DNA of 64,000 nucleotides from Mesorhizobium loti (GCA_002356515.1 AP017605.1:6247020-6311019), one strand, 5' to 3'. Shown: positions 8,892 through 18,435, counted from the first letter of the stretch. The notes: generated by a model from the sequence alone, not told the origin. Numbers and translations are program-made.

Positions 8892-11342
8892 ATGATGAGC
8901 CTTGCCGAATACCGCCGGACCGCTGCTCGCCTTGCCGACTACCTGCCTTGGGCAGCACTCGTGGCGCCAGGCGTCGTGCTCAACAAGGATGGGAGTTTTC
9001 AGCGCACCGCAAGGTTTCGCGGGCCCGATCTCGACTCCGCCGTCGCGGCAGAGCTGGTTGCGGTGGCATCGCGCATCAACAATGCTTTTCGCCGCCTCGG
9101 CTCGGGCTGGAGCATCTTCGTCGAAGCGCAGCGGCATGAAGCGGCTTCTTATCCCGAAAGCCAGTTCCCCAATGCGGCTTCCGGCCTGCTCGATGCCGAG
9201 CGCAAAGCCGACTTCGACGAGGCGGGGGTTCATTTCATATCGAGCTATTTTCTCACATTCCTGTTCCTCCCGTCGTCCGAAGACGCCACGCGCGCCGAGG
9301 GATGGCTCTACGAGGGTCGCGACGAGTCGGGCGCGGATCCGGGCGAGATCGTGCGCGCCTTTGTCGACCGGACAGAGCGCGTTCTATCCCTGCTCGATGG
9401 TTTCATGCCGGAATGCCATTGGCTCGATGACGGCGAAACGCTGACCTATCTCCATTCGACGATCTCGACCAAACGCCATAAGGTGCGCGTCCCCGAGACG
9501 CCGGTCTATCTCGATGCGCTCCTGGCCGACGAGCCGCTCGCCGGCGGGCTCGAACCGCGGCTTGGCGACAAGCATCTTCGCGTGCTCTCGATTGTCGGCT
9601 TCCCGACCGCCACGACGCCCGGCCTGCTTGATGACCTCAATCGGCTGGCCTTCCCCTACCGCTGGTCGACCCGCGCCATCCTGCTCGACAAGGTCGACGC
9701 GGTCCGCCTGTTGACCAGGATACGGCGGCAATGGTTTGCCAAGCGCAAGAGCATCGCCGCGATCCTCAAGGAGGTGATGACCAACGAAGCTTCAGCCCTC
9801 CTTGACACCGACGCCGCCAACAAGGCGGCCGACGCCGACACGGCGTTGCAGGAGCTCGGCGCCGATATGGCAGGTATGGCCTATGTCACCGCGACCGTCG
9901 CCATATGGGATTGTGACCCGCGCGTCGCCGACGAGAAATTGCGGCTTGTCGAGAAGGTCATCCAGGGCCGCGACTTCACGGCGATTGCTGAGACCGTCAA
10001 TGCCGTCGACGCCTGGCTCGGTTCCTTGCCCGGACACGCCTACGCCAATGTCCGCCAGCCTCCCATCTCAACGCTCAATCTCGCCCACATGATGCCCCTG
10101 TCCGCCGTGTGGGCGGGGCCGGAACGGGACGAGCATCTGGTCAGTCCTCCCTTGCTTTACGGCAAGACCGAAGGCTCGACCCCGTTCCGGTTGGTCCTTC
10201 ATGTCGGCGATGTCGGTCATACGCTCGTCGTCGGCCCCACTGGCGCCGGCAAGTCGGTGCTGCTCGCGCTGATGGCGATGCAGTTCTGCCGCTACCGCAA
10301 CGCTCAGATCTTCGCCTTCGACTTCGGCGGCTCTATCCGCGCCGCGGCGCTCGCCATGGGCGGCGACTGGCACGATCTCGGAGGGCGCCTCACCGAAGGC
10401 ATGGACGCCTCCGTTTCGCTGCAGCCGCTCGCCCGGGTTCATGACACATACGAGCGCGCCTGGGCGGCTGACTGGATCGTCGCGATCCTGACGCGCGACG
10501 GCGTCCCAATCACCCCGGACGCAAAGGAGCATATCTGGGCGGCGCTGACGTCGCTTGCCTCGGCTCCCGTCGAGGAGCGCACCATCACCGGGCTCAGCGT
10601 GCTTTTGCAGGCCAATGACCTGAAGCAGGCATTGCGCCCGTACTGTGTCGGAGGCGCTCACGGCCGATTGCTCGACGCCGAGGCCGAACACCTCGGCCAG
10701 GCATCCGTGCAGGCTTTCGAGATCGAAGGGCTGGTGGGCACACAAGCCGCGCCGGCTGTCCTGTCCTATCTGTTCCATCGCATCGGCGACCGGCTCGATG
10801 GGCGTCCAACGCTGCTCATCATCGACGAAGGCTGGCTTGCCCTCGATGACGAGGGGTTTGCGGGACAGTTGCGCGAGTGGCTGAAGACGCTGCGCAAGAA
10901 GAACGCCAGCGTCGTCTTCGCCACCCAGTCACTTGCCGATATCGACAATTCGACTGTTGCGCCGGCAATCATCGAAAGCTGTCCAACCCGGCTGCTGTTG
11001 CCCAACGAACGCGCGGTTGAGCCGCAAATTACCGCCATCTATCGCCGCTTCGGCCTGAACGACCGCCAGATCGAAATCCTGGCACGAGCGACACCCAAGC
11101 GCGATTACTACTGCCAGTCCCGTCGCGGCAACCGTCTCTTCGAACTCGGCCTGTCCGAGGTCGGCCTCGCGCTCTGCGCCGCGTCCTCGAAGAGCGATCA
11201 GGCCCTGATCGGCAGCATCATCGCCGAGCATGGCCGCCACGGCTTCCTGGCGGCCTGGCTGCGTGCCCGCGACGTCGGCTGGGCCGCCGATCTCATTCCC
11301 AACCTCACCCTTCCCGAACCTGAAAAGGATCCTCAACCATGA
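8892..11342 (+). CDS. trbE: TrbE, VirB4-family conjugation ATPase
   Basis: 816 residues from ATG 8892 (MMSLAEYRRTAARLADYLPW); an earlier in-frame codon at 8838 lies inside trbD and has no support. An N-terminal CagE/TrbE/VirB domain is followed by the C-terminal ATPase with Walker A GPTGAGKSVLL near residue 455, Walker B LLIIDEGW, and the FATQSLADI motif. It powers pilus assembly and substrate transfer at the inner membrane. Confidence 0.93.
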   Translation: MMSLAEYRRTAARLADYLPWAALVAPGVVLNKDGSFQRTARFRGPDLDSAVAAELVAVASRINNAFRRLGSGWSIFVEAQRHEAASYPESQFPNAASGLLDAERKADFDEAGVHFISSYFLTFLFLPSSEDATRAEGWLYEGRDESGADPGEIVRAFVDRTERVLSLLDGFMPECHWLDDGETLTYLHSTISTKRHKVRVPETPVYLDALLADEPLAGGLEPRLGDKHLRVLSIVGFPTATTPGLLDDLNRLAFPYRWSTRAILLDKVDAVRLLTRIRRQWFAKRKSIAAILKEVMTNEASALLDTDAANKAADADTALQELGADMAGMAYVTATVAIWDCDPRVADEKLRLVEKVIQGRDFTAIAETVNAVDAWLGSLPGHAYANVRQPPISTLNLAHMMPLSAVWAGPERDEHLVSPPLLYGKTEGSTPFRLVLHVGDVGHTLVVGPTGAGKSVLLALMAMQFCRYRNAQIFAFDFGGSIRAAALAMGGDWHDLGGRLTEGMDASVSLQPLARVHDTYERAWAADWIVAILTRDGVPITPDAKEHIWAALTSLASAPVEERTITGLSVLLQANDLKQALRPYCVGGAHGRLLDAEAEHLGQASVQAFEIEGLVGTQAAPAVLSYLFHRIGDRLDGRPTLLIIDEGWLALDDEGFAGQLREWLKTLRKKNASVVFATQSLADIDNSTVAPAIIESCPTRLLLPNERAVEPQITAIYRRFGLNDRQIEILARATPKRDYYCQSRRGNRLFELGLSEVGLALCAASSKSDQALIGSIIAEHGRHGFLAAWLRARDVGWAADLIPNLTLPEPEKDPQP

Positions 11343-12106
11343 CTGTTCGTCAAAGCCGCCCGCGCGCCCTTTTTCTGGTCGCGGCGATCCTCGCCGCGCC
11401 GCTCGCGATCTCGCCGATGATGACGGCGCCAGCGCATGCCTTCATCGTGTTTGATCCATCGAACTATTCCCAGAATGTTCTGACGGCCGCGCGTTCGCTG
11501 CAGCAGATCACAAACCAGATCACCTCGCTTCAGAACCAGGCCCAGATGCTCATCAACCAGGCGCGCAACCTGGCGAGCCTGCCTTTGTCCTCGCTCCAGC
11601 AACTGCAACAGTCGGTGCAACGCACACAACAGCTTCTCGGGCAAGCACAGAACATCGCCTTCGACGTCGAGCAGGTCGACAAGGCCTTTCAGCAGCAATA
11701 CGGCGGCGTCTCGCTCTCCGCGTCCGACCGAGAGCTCGTCACGGAGGCGCGCTCGCGCTGGCAAAACACGGTAGGCGGCCTTCAGGACGCCATGCGCGTC
11801 CAGGCGGGCGTCGTCGGAAACATCGAGACCGGCCGCGCGCAGATGTCGGCGCTGGTCGGTGCCAGCCAATCGGCGACCGGAGCGCTGCAGGCGACGCAAG
11901 CTGGCAATCAGCTTCTTGCGCTCCAGGGCCAGCAGCTCGCGGACCTGACCGCTGTGGTCGCCGCCAACGGCCGCGCCCAGGCTCTGGCTGAGGCCGAACG
12001 TGCTGCCGCGGTCGATCAGGGCCGCGAGCAACGCCGCCGCTTCCTGGCGCCAGGCTCTGGCTATCAGGCCGGCTCGGTCCAGATGTTCAACCGCGGAGGT
12101 CGATGA
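11339..12106 (+). CDS. trbJ: TrbJ, VirB5-like mating protein
   Basis: 255 residues with a signal peptide (LFLVAAILAAPLAIS, cleavage near AHA-FIVFD). The mature part is Gln/Ala-rich and helical (SLQQITNQITSLQNQAQMLI, then LQQLQQSVQRTQQLLGQAQ), as expected for the periplasmic pilus-tip protein TrbJ. Overlaps trbE by 4 nt. Confidence 0.88.
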   Translation: MTVRQSRPRALFLVAAILAAPLAISPMMTAPAHAFIVFDPSNYSQNVLTAARSLQQITNQITSLQNQAQMLINQARNLASLPLSSLQQLQQSVQRTQQLLGQAQNIAFDVEQVDKAFQQQYGGVSLSASDRELVTEARSRWQNTVGGLQDAMRVQAGVVGNIETGRAQMSALVGASQSATGALQATQAGNQLLALQGQQLADLTAVVAANGRAQALAEAERAAAVDQGREQRRRFLAPGSGYQAGSVQMFNRGGR

Positions 12107-12435
12107 CGATGGACGGCAAAACCCTCGCTCGCGCGGTGGGTGTCATCTTTGTTGCGGCCGCAATCGCGGCGGCCGCGCTCGGTATGAGCCGGAAGGAAAA
12201 CAAGCCGGCGGGCGAGGGCGCGCATACAACCGCAGGCTTGATGCCGAACCCGCTTCGCGATGGCCTGCGCCGCTGCCAGGCCCTCGGCGAGGCTGCTCTG
12301 CGTGACGATGGATGTGCGCAACTGTGGACCGAGCAGCGCGATCGCTTCCTCGGTCTCAAAGAGCCATCTGGGCGTCCGATAGGCGAGCCGGACGCTTCGC
12401 AGTCGCCAGGTGCTGCCACGCGCGGGGGCCAATAG
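12103..12435 (+). CDS. TrbK-alt, putative entry-exclusion protein
   Basis: 110 residues between trbJ and trbL, the position of the alternative TrbK family. An N-terminal membrane anchor (RAVGVIFVAAAIAAAALGM) precedes the conserved region PLRDGLRRCQALGEAALRDDGCAQLWTEQRDRFL with two cysteines. In RP4, TrbK blocks uptake of the same plasmid; for this family that role is inferred from position and general shape. Confidence 0.82.
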   Translation: MTMDGKTLARAVGVIFVAAAIAAAALGMSRKENKPAGEGAHTTAGLMPNPLRDGLRRCQALGEAALRDDGCAQLWTEQRDRFLGLKEPSGRPIGEPDASQSPGAATRGGQ

Positions 12436-12437
12436 AC

Positions 12438-13793
12438 ATGGGCAATACGGGTGTCATCGACCAATTCTTGTCCACCTTCACCCGCTACATCGACAGCGGC
12501 TTTGGCCTGCTCGGCGGCGAGGTCGCTTTCGTCGCGACCACGCTGATCGTCATCGACATCACGCTTGCCGCGCTCTTCTGGAGCTGGGGCGCTGACGACG
12601 ACATCCTTGCTCGGCTTATCAAGAAGACGCTCTTTGTCGGTGTCTTCGCCTACCTAATCTCCAACTGGAACGGTCTCGCTCAAATCGTGTTCGAGAGTTT
12701 CTCCGGTCTTGGTCTCAAGGCGAGTGGAACCGGTTTTTCGGCACAGGACCTGCTGCACCCCGGCAAGGTGGCGCAAACCGGCCTCGATGCGGGGCGACCA
12801 TTGCTTGAGGCGATCTCCGGTTTGATGGGCTACGTCTCCTTCTTTGAAAACTTCATCCAGATCGCTTGCCTGCTCTTTGCCTGGGCGCTCGTCCTGCTCG
12901 CCTTCTTCATCCTGGCGGTGCAGCTCTTTGTGACGCTGATCGAGTTCAAGCTGGCGACGCTGGCCGGCTTTGTGCTGATCCCCTTCGGGCTCTTCGGCAA
13001 GACGGCCTTCATGGCCGAACGGGTGCTCGGCAACGTCATCTCGTCCGGCATCAAGGTTCTGGTGCTTGCCGTCGTCATCGGCATAGGATCGACGCTCTTC
13101 GGCGAATTCACCCAAGGCTTCGGCGGCGAGAGCCCCACCATCGACGAGGCCATGGCGATCGTGCTCGCGGCGCTATCGCTGCTTGGCCTCGGCATCTTCG
13201 GTCCCGGCATCGCCAACGGCCTCGTCGCTGGTGGACCGCAGCTTGGCGCCGGTGCGGCCGTCGGCACTGGCCTTGCCGCGGGCGGCATGGCGGTTGCGGG
13301 CTATGGCGTAGCCGGCATGGCGGCGCGAGGTGTCACAGCGGCCGCCTCGGGCGCGATGTCAACCGCGCGTGGCGCCACGTCACTCGCTGGCGGCGCCTCG
13401 GCCGCTTATAGGCATGGCGCTGCCGGCCAGGCTGGCGCGGCAGGCATCGCCTCGGGCTTGGGCGGCATTGCGCGCGCTGGCGCTTCGGCGGCAGCCTCGC
13501 CCCTCAAGCGCGCCGCCGCAAACACCGGTCAATCGCTGAAGTCCAGCTTCGCCTCCAGCGCCAGTTCGGCCGCTGAAATCACCGGTGGTTCGATCGGAGG
13601 TGCTGCGGTGTCAACCGCGGCTCCTCCCTCCGGCGCGGGCAATCCGTCCGGCACTCAAGGACAGCCGGAATGGGCCAGACGTCTGCAGCGCTCTCAGCGC
13701 CTCGCTCACGGCGCCCAGACCGCCGCCCACGCGGTACGCGCCGGCGACAGCCATGGCGGCGGAGCTTCGCTCTCTCTTTCTGAAGGCAAATGA
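12438..13793 (+). CDS. trbL: TrbL, polytopic mating-pore protein
   Basis: 451 residues from ATG 12438. The N-terminal 290 residues contain about six membrane helices (VAFVATTLIVIDITLAALFW, LLFAWALVLLAFFILAVQLF). The rest is a Gly/Ala/Ser-rich soluble tail of low complexity ending at EWARRLQRSQRLAHGAQTAAH. VirB6-like channel component of the inner membrane. Confidence 0.9.
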   Translation: MGNTGVIDQFLSTFTRYIDSGFGLLGGEVAFVATTLIVIDITLAALFWSWGADDDILARLIKKTLFVGVFAYLISNWNGLAQIVFESFSGLGLKASGTGFSAQDLLHPGKVAQTGLDAGRPLLEAISGLMGYVSFFENFIQIACLLFAWALVLLAFFILAVQLFVTLIEFKLATLAGFVLIPFGLFGKTAFMAERVLGNVISSGIKVLVLAVVIGIGSTLFGEFTQGFGGESPTIDEAMAIVLAALSLLGLGIFGPGIANGLVAGGPQLGAGAAVGTGLAAGGMAVAGYGVAGMAARGVTAAASGAMSTARGATSLAGGASAAYRHGAAGQAGAAGIASGLGGIARAGASAAASPLKRAAANTGQSLKSSFASSASSAAEITGGSIGGAAVSTAAPPSGAGNPSGTQGQPEWARRLQRSQRLAHGAQTAAHAVRAGDSHGGGASLSLSEGK

Positions 13794-13797
13794 CGAA

Positions 13798-14487
13798 ATG
13801 AACATCTTCAGGCGACCCGCCGTCCACTACGGCAAGACCCCTCGACCGGAAACCCCCTATCAAAAGGCGCAGCAGATCTGGGACGAGCGCATCGGCTCTG
13901 CCCGCGTGCAGGCACGCAACTGGCGCGCCATGGCTTTCGGGTCGCTCATCCTGTCGGCAGGCCTCGCCACATCACTGGTCTGGCAATTGGGCCGCGGTAC
14001 CGTCGTGCCCTGGATCGTGCAGGTCGATACTTTAGGCCAGGCGCAAGCGATCGCGCCCGCGATCGCCGACTATAAGCCGACCGATCCTCAAATAGAGTGG
14101 CATCTCGCCCGCTTTGTCGAACAGGTGCGCTCCATCCCCGCAGATCCGATCATTCTGCGCCAAGACTGGCTGCGCGCCTATGATTGGACCACCGACCAGG
14201 GCGCAGCGGCGCTCAACGACTATGCTCGCGCCAGCGACCCTTTCTCCAGGGTCGGCAAGCAGCAGGTCGCGGTCGAGATTTCTTCGGTTATCCGGGCCTC
14301 GCCGGGCTCCTTTCGTGTCGCCTGGATCGAGCGCCACTATGAAAACGGCCAGCTTTCCAGCGCCGAGCGCTGGACAGCAATCCTGACAATCGTGACGCAG
14401 ATGCCGAACGACGCCGAACGCCTTCGCGCGAACCCCCTCGGAATCTACGTCAACGCCATCAACTGGTCGCGGGAGATGAGCCAATGA
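13798..14487 (+). CDS. trbF: TrbF, VirB8-like mating protein
   Basis: 229 residues from ATG 13798 (MNIFRRPAVHYGKTPRPETPYQ). One membrane anchor (FGSLILSAGLATSLVWQL) is followed by the periplasmic VirB8 fold (RSIPADPIILRQDWLRAYDW, AWIERHYENGQLSSAERW). It lies 5 nt after trbL and overlaps trbG by 4 nt. Confidence 0.9.
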   Translation: MNIFRRPAVHYGKTPRPETPYQKAQQIWDERIGSARVQARNWRAMAFGSLILSAGLATSLVWQLGRGTVVPWIVQVDTLGQAQAIAPAIADYKPTDPQIEWHLARFVEQVRSIPADPIILRQDWLRAYDWTTDQGAAALNDYARASDPFSRVGKQQVAVEISSVIRASPGSFRVAWIERHYENGQLSSAERWTAILTIVTQMPNDAERLRANPLGIYVNAINWSREMSQ

Positions 14488-15548
14488 GCCCGACATCGCG
14501 GCTTGCTGCCGGCACGATTTTCTCAAGATACTTGCTGTCGGCCATGCTGGTCTCGGGGACGACGCTGCTGGCGAGCTGCGCAACGCCTTTGAAGAAGCCG
14601 CCGAAGATCAGCTATGATACCTATGTCCCGCCTTTGCCGCCGGCGCCCGCCGCCGCGATTGACCAAAGGCCGAAACCCCTCCGCGTTCCATCCGGCTGGG
14701 CTCCCGCGCACGGCGGCGCCCTCGGCGGAACGCCGGCCGCGCGTGTCGAGAACGCAAACGCTGCGGCGCGTGTGGAGCCGCGCCGGGACGGTTACTACAA
14801 TGCCATTCAGATCTACCCGTGGAGCGAAGGAGCGCTTTATCAGGTCTACGCCGCGCCTGGCCAGATAACGGATATCGCGCTGGAGCCCGGCGAGCGCCTG
14901 ACCGGAGACGGTCCGATCGCGGCCGGCGATACCGCGCGCTGGATCATCGGCGACACCGAAAGCGGGTCCGGCATTGCCCGACGCGTCCACGTCCTGGTGA
15001 AACCCTCGCGGGCGGACATCACAACCAACCTCATCATCGCCACGGACCGGCGCAGTTACATGCTCGAATTGCGGGCAGGCGCGAAGCCATACATGCCCGC
15101 CGTTGCGTGGTCCTATCCGGCTCAGAAAGCTGGAACCCTTCAGACCATGCCCACAACGCCTGTCATACCGGACGTCACAACGCGCAACTATCGCTACGGC
15201 CTTACCGGCGACAGCCCGCCCTGGAAGCCGGTGAGTGCCTACGACGACGGCCGCAGGGTCTACATCGAGTTTCCGCGCGGCATTGTGCAAGCCGAGATGC
15301 CGCCGATTTTCGTCATCGGTCCGGACGGCGAGGCTGAAATCACCAACAGCCGCGTCTATCAAAACGTCCTGATCGTCGACCGTCTTTTTGGTGCGGCCGA
15401 ACTGCGTCTTGGCGCCGGCAAGCGGCAGCAGACGGTAAGGATCGTCCGCACCGACGGAGGAAGAACCGATGGGTTTTGGCGCAGGCTAGGCGACAGCGCC
15501 GCGTCGAAGGTGCCGAACTCGACGCAGAGGGGAGCGATCCAGCCATGA
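14484..15548 (+). CDS. trbG: TrbG, VirB9-like outer-membrane pore lipoprotein
   Basis: 354 residues. The signal sequence ends in a lipobox (TTLLASC), then a Pro-rich linker and the VirB9/CagX domain (YPWSEGALYQVYAAPGQITDIALEPGE, FPRGIVQAEMPPIFVI). Forms the outer ring of the secretion channel with TrbI. Confidence 0.9.
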   Translation: MSPTSRLAAGTIFSRYLLSAMLVSGTTLLASCATPLKKPPKISYDTYVPPLPPAPAAAIDQRPKPLRVPSGWAPAHGGALGGTPAARVENANAAARVEPRRDGYYNAIQIYPWSEGALYQVYAAPGQITDIALEPGERLTGDGPIAAGDTARWIIGDTESGSGIARRVHVLVKPSRADITTNLIIATDRRSYMLELRAGAKPYMPAVAWSYPAQKAGTLQTMPTTPVIPDVTTRNYRYGLTGDSPPWKPVSAYDDGRRVYIEFPRGIVQAEMPPIFVIGPDGEAEITNSRVYQNVLIVDRLFGAAELRLGAGKRQQTVRIVRTDGGRTDGFWRRLGDSAASKVPNSTQRGAIQP

Positions 15549-16681
15549 GCGAGAAGGATATGGCCGTCGAACCCATGCGCCTTCGCGCCGACCCGCCGCG
15601 CGTGACACGTCTGTCGCGCAAGATGCTCGCAGGCATCGGCTTCGTAGCCTCGCTCGCTATCGGGGGCGCGCTGATTTACGCTTTGCGGGACGCGAATACG
15701 ATCAAGCAGGGCGAAGAGCTCTACCCCACCTCCAATCGGCCGCCCGCTGACGGACTGGCACGCCTGCCGCGCGACTATTCCGGCCCGATTCTTGGGCCGC
15801 CGCTGCCTGGCGATCTCGGCCGGCCGATCCTCGATGCCCAAAACAAGGGACAGGCCGTCGTGCCTCCCTCGATCGCAAGCCCGGCGATCGACGAAGCCGA
15901 GCAACGCCGGCGGGCTGAGGAGGAGGCCGCGAGAACCTCGCGCGTCTTCTTCCAGACAGGGCAAGGAGACGCCAGGACCGCCGAAGCGTCCCCCCCTGCC
16001 GTTAACGACCTTGCCAGTCGGGTCGGTCAGCCGACTGCACCGGATCGCCAGCTCTCCTTCCTGTCCGCCGCCGCAGACCGGCGTACCGTGGCCCCGGATC
16101 ACGTCACGCCTCCCGCGTCACCTTACGTGCTTCAGGCCGGTGCCGTGATCCCGGCCGCGCTCATTACGGGTATCCGGTCGGACCTGCCCGGCCAGATCAG
16201 CGCTCAAGTAACCGAAAACGTCTATGACAGTCCCTCCGGCCGATCGCTGCTCATCCCGCAAGGCACTCGCATTATCGGGCAGTATGATAACGGAATTGGC
16301 TCGCGGCAGCGTCGCGTGCTGCTGGTCTGGAACAGGCTGATCTTTCCCAACGGACGCTCCATCGTTTTGGAGCGGCAGCCTGGCGCAGATGCTCAGGGCT
16401 ATGCCGGCCTGGAGGACGAAGTCGACTATCACTGGGGCGAGTTGTTCAAGGCCGCGGCGTTGTCGACCGTTCTGAGCGTCGGCGCGCAGGCCGGTTCTTC
16501 CGACCAGGACAGCGATATCGTGCGTGCTCTGCGCAGCGGCACTTCCGACAGCGTGAGCCAGGTAGGCGAACAGGTCGTTCAGCGGCAGCTCGCTATCGCC
16601 CCGACGCTCACGATCCGACCTGGGTTTCCTGTCCGCGTCCTCGTTACCCGAGATCTTGCGCTCGAACCATATGGAAGTTGA
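15545..16681 (+). CDS. trbI: TrbI, VirB10-like channel protein
   Basis: 378 residues from ATG 15545, overlapping trbG by 4 nt. One membrane helix (AGIGFVASLAIGGALIYAL), a Pro-rich periplasmic linker, and the VirB10 beta-barrel domain (YVLQAGAVIPAALITGIRSD, GRSLLIPQGTRIIGQYDNG, VLLVWNRLIFPNG). It spans inner and outer membranes and closes the intact part of the operon. Confidence 0.92.
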   Translation: MSEKDMAVEPMRLRADPPRVTRLSRKMLAGIGFVASLAIGGALIYALRDANTIKQGEELYPTSNRPPADGLARLPRDYSGPILGPPLPGDLGRPILDAQNKGQAVVPPSIASPAIDEAEQRRRAEEEAARTSRVFFQTGQGDARTAEASPPAVNDLASRVGQPTAPDRQLSFLSAAADRRTVAPDHVTPPASPYVLQAGAVIPAALITGIRSDLPGQISAQVTENVYDSPSGRSLLIPQGTRIIGQYDNGIGSRQRRVLLVWNRLIFPNGRSIVLERQPGADAQGYAGLEDEVDYHWGELFKAAALSTVLSVGAQAGSSDQDSDIVRALRSGTSDSVSQVGEQVVQRQLAIAPTLTIRPGFPVRVLVTRDLALEPYGS

Positions 16682-16682
16682 C

Positions 16683-16760
16683 ATGACCAAGTTGAAGCTC
16701 GCCACGATCGCCGACGACAAACCGGTGAAGATCACGGTGGAGCTGTCAGCGACCCTGCCG
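16683..16760 (+). pseudogene. DUF2274 gene, truncated after about 25 codons
   Basis: Starts 2 nt after trbI with MTKLKLATIADDKPVKITVEL, which matches the beginning of the DUF2274 proteins that normally follow trbI in rhizobial elements and run to about 75 residues. After ELSATLP the similarity stops in every frame, although the reading frame continues to 16991. This is a recombination or deletion junction and marks the right end of the recognisable conjugation module. Confidence 0.7.
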
Positions 16761-17160
16761 CCAACCTCACTTTGCCGTGTTCCGAAACGGTCGAATACTC
16801 GCCCCCTGAGGTCGATGGTGAGCGACACCGTTTCCTATCAGGCGATTGCCGGCGTAAACCGGATCGCAAAGAGTTCGACGGCTCGCGCCACCTCCAGGGA
16901 CACAGCGCGCAAGGGCCTGGGTTGCCTACCGGATAGCCGCTGGACGTCGCCTGTTACAATGTCGACGCCGAGGCCTTGCAAATACGCATGAAGGCTTCGG
17001 CCGGAAATACCGGCACGGTGGCGGCGGATAAGGTCACGATCGGTTGATCATTAGAATTGGGCTTGCTCTCGATACAGGGGACAGCAATGATCATCGTTTA
17101 CTCCGCTGGGCCATCGAAGGCTTAAAAGCCGACTGTCCATGCCGTCGGCAGGAGATTGTC
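16761..17160. other. Unassigned stretch after the trb module
   Basis: No convincing gene is visible. Short open frames on the plus strand have no ribosome site or family pattern. Possibly foreign or scrambled DNA joined at the DUF2274 break. Confidence 0.3.
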
Positions 17161-17781
17161 ATGAAGAAGCTTACTTCTCGTGAGGACACATCCGCCATCC
17201 TGTCAAACATGGGCAAGCTACTGCCCGATCTTGAGGCGCTCTACAAAGACATTCACGCCCATCCGGAACTGTCGATGCAGGAGAGGCGAACAGCGAGCAT
17301 TGCCGCTGACGGGCTCAAGGACGCCGGTTACGAGGTAACTGCCGGGGTGGGCAAAAGGGTGTCGTGGGACTGCTCCGCAACGGCAAGGGGCCGACGGTGA
17401 TACTGCGTGCCGACATGGACGCGCTTCCAATCGCCGAGAAACACCGGCCTTGCCTATTCCAGCAACGTCACGGCCACGGACCCGGAAAGGAAAACGGTCC
17501 CGGTAGGGCATATGTGCGGTCACGACATGCACGTCGCATGGCTGGTCGGTGCGGCGACACTGTTTTCGCAGACGCGCAAAGACTGGAAGCGTACATTGAT
17601 GGCCGTTCTCCAGCCCGGTGAAGAAACCGCCCAAGGTGCCCAGGCCATGATCGATGACGGCCTGCTGGAACGCTTCCCCACGCCTGATGTCGTGCTTGGC
17701 CAGCATGTCATGGTCGGTCCGTCGGGCACTGTTGCCGGCAGCGCGGGACCAATCACCTCCGCGGCGGACAAGAAGAAATAG
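17161..17781 (+). pseudogene. M20D amidohydrolase (hippurate-hydrolase type), frameshifted and truncated
   Basis: Begins at ATG 17161 behind GGCAGGAG. Three frames must be joined: residues like LLPDLEALYKDIHAHPELSM to about 17345, then GLLRNGKGPTVILRADMDALPI to about 17440, then AYSSNVTATDPERKTVPVGH with the metal motif MCGHDMHVAW and PGEETAQGAQAMIDDGLLE. The catalytic Asp-containing DMDALP and the zinc ligands HD..H are present but in different frames. The last similarity is GTVAGSAGPITSAADKKK, about half of the usual 400 residues. A dead gene with two frameshifts and a lost C-terminus. Confidence 0.85.
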
Positions 17782-17895
17782 CTACATGAAAGATGCCCTA
17801 CTTAAGATATTCGACCAGAACGACAAAGAGAGGCGCCTCGAGGTGCATTTCAGACAGGCGCAGTGGGCCGGAAGCGGACTGTCCGGTACTGGGGG

Positions 17896-18180
17896 TAAAA
17901 GAACGGGTCCGCGTAACTGACAAACTCGGGGGGATATCTTCGCATACACCTTTGTCGAAGGGGATACCTCCCGGAGCGAAAGGCCCTGCCGGCCGAGGCC
18001 AGCGGAGCGAATGTGGGGTGATGAGTAAATGTGGATCGCGAGTGGATTGCCCGCGCTAGGTGACCTTATTTTCAGCCGCCCATCATCTTGGCCATCGCGC
18101 AGAAATCCAAGTGCGACTTGTTGATCGTGGTATCGCCGCAGTCTTTCAACACAGCCTACTGTTCATCGGGTTTCATGGAC
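17896..18180 (+). repeat. Duplicated segment, copy 1 (partner 22034-22320)
   Basis: About 285 bp nearly identical to 22034-22320, with a few substitutions and small indels; identity stops abruptly after CATGGAC. It carries the last third of the gene at 21907 and the last third of the minus-strand gene at 22212, both without starts, so copy 1 is a non-coding relic of a copied convergent gene pair. Confidence 0.9.
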
Positions 18181-18219
18181 TGCCTATAACGAGCATTGGC
18201 CGCTTCTGGCGCAGGTGGG

Positions 18220-18248
18220 TTGACAAAAAGCAGCCAGTCAAACAGTTT
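18220..18248 (+). promoter_or_regulatory. Possible housekeeping promoter of the RiPP precursor
   Basis: TTGACA at 18220-18225 and CAGTTT at 18243-18248 are 17 nt apart, placed 32 nt before the GTG start at 18280. The -35 is perfect; the -10 is weak. Confidence 0.35.
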
Positions 18249-18279
18249 CCAATTTGAGGGACCAACGCGGGGATACATT

Positions 18280-18378
18280 GTGAAGAAGACATACCAAAAG
18301 CCGGTGCTGACCAAACGTGAACGTCTGTCGTCGATTACCGCTCAGAGCACCCCCATTTCAGGGCCGGTCCTCACCTGA
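18280..18378 (+). CDS. Putative RiPP precursor with lasso-type leader
   Basis: 32 residues beginning GTG AAG AAG, with GCGGGGAT about 8 nt upstream. The leader KKTYQKPVLTKRERLSSITA fits the lasso leader pattern Y-x2-P-x-L-x9-T (Tyr5, Pro8, Leu10, Thr20), the part recognised by the RRE protein, except that the usual Gly is Arg or Glu. The short C-terminal part (QSTPISGPVLT) would be the core. It has no Asp or Glu, so it cannot form the normal lasso macrolactam. A strong terminator lies 27 nt after the stop. No asparagine-synthetase-like cyclase, RRE protein or protease is encoded in this window, so it is an orphan precursor. Family assignment from the leader is fairly sure; product is unknown. 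Confidence 0.7.
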   Translation: MKKTYQKPVLTKRERLSSITAQSTPISGPVLT

Positions 18379-18404
18379 TTGCCTCTCTCCTAAGGTGATC
18401 GCAT

Positions 18405-18435
18405 AAAGCCCGCCGGCCAGAGCCAGCGGGCTTTT
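18405..18435 (+). terminator. Rho-independent terminator of the RiPP precursor gene
   Basis: AAAGCCCGC and GCGGGCTTTT form a hairpin with a short GGC/GCC extension, followed by T residues. It ends the transcript of the 18280 gene. Confidence 0.85.
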
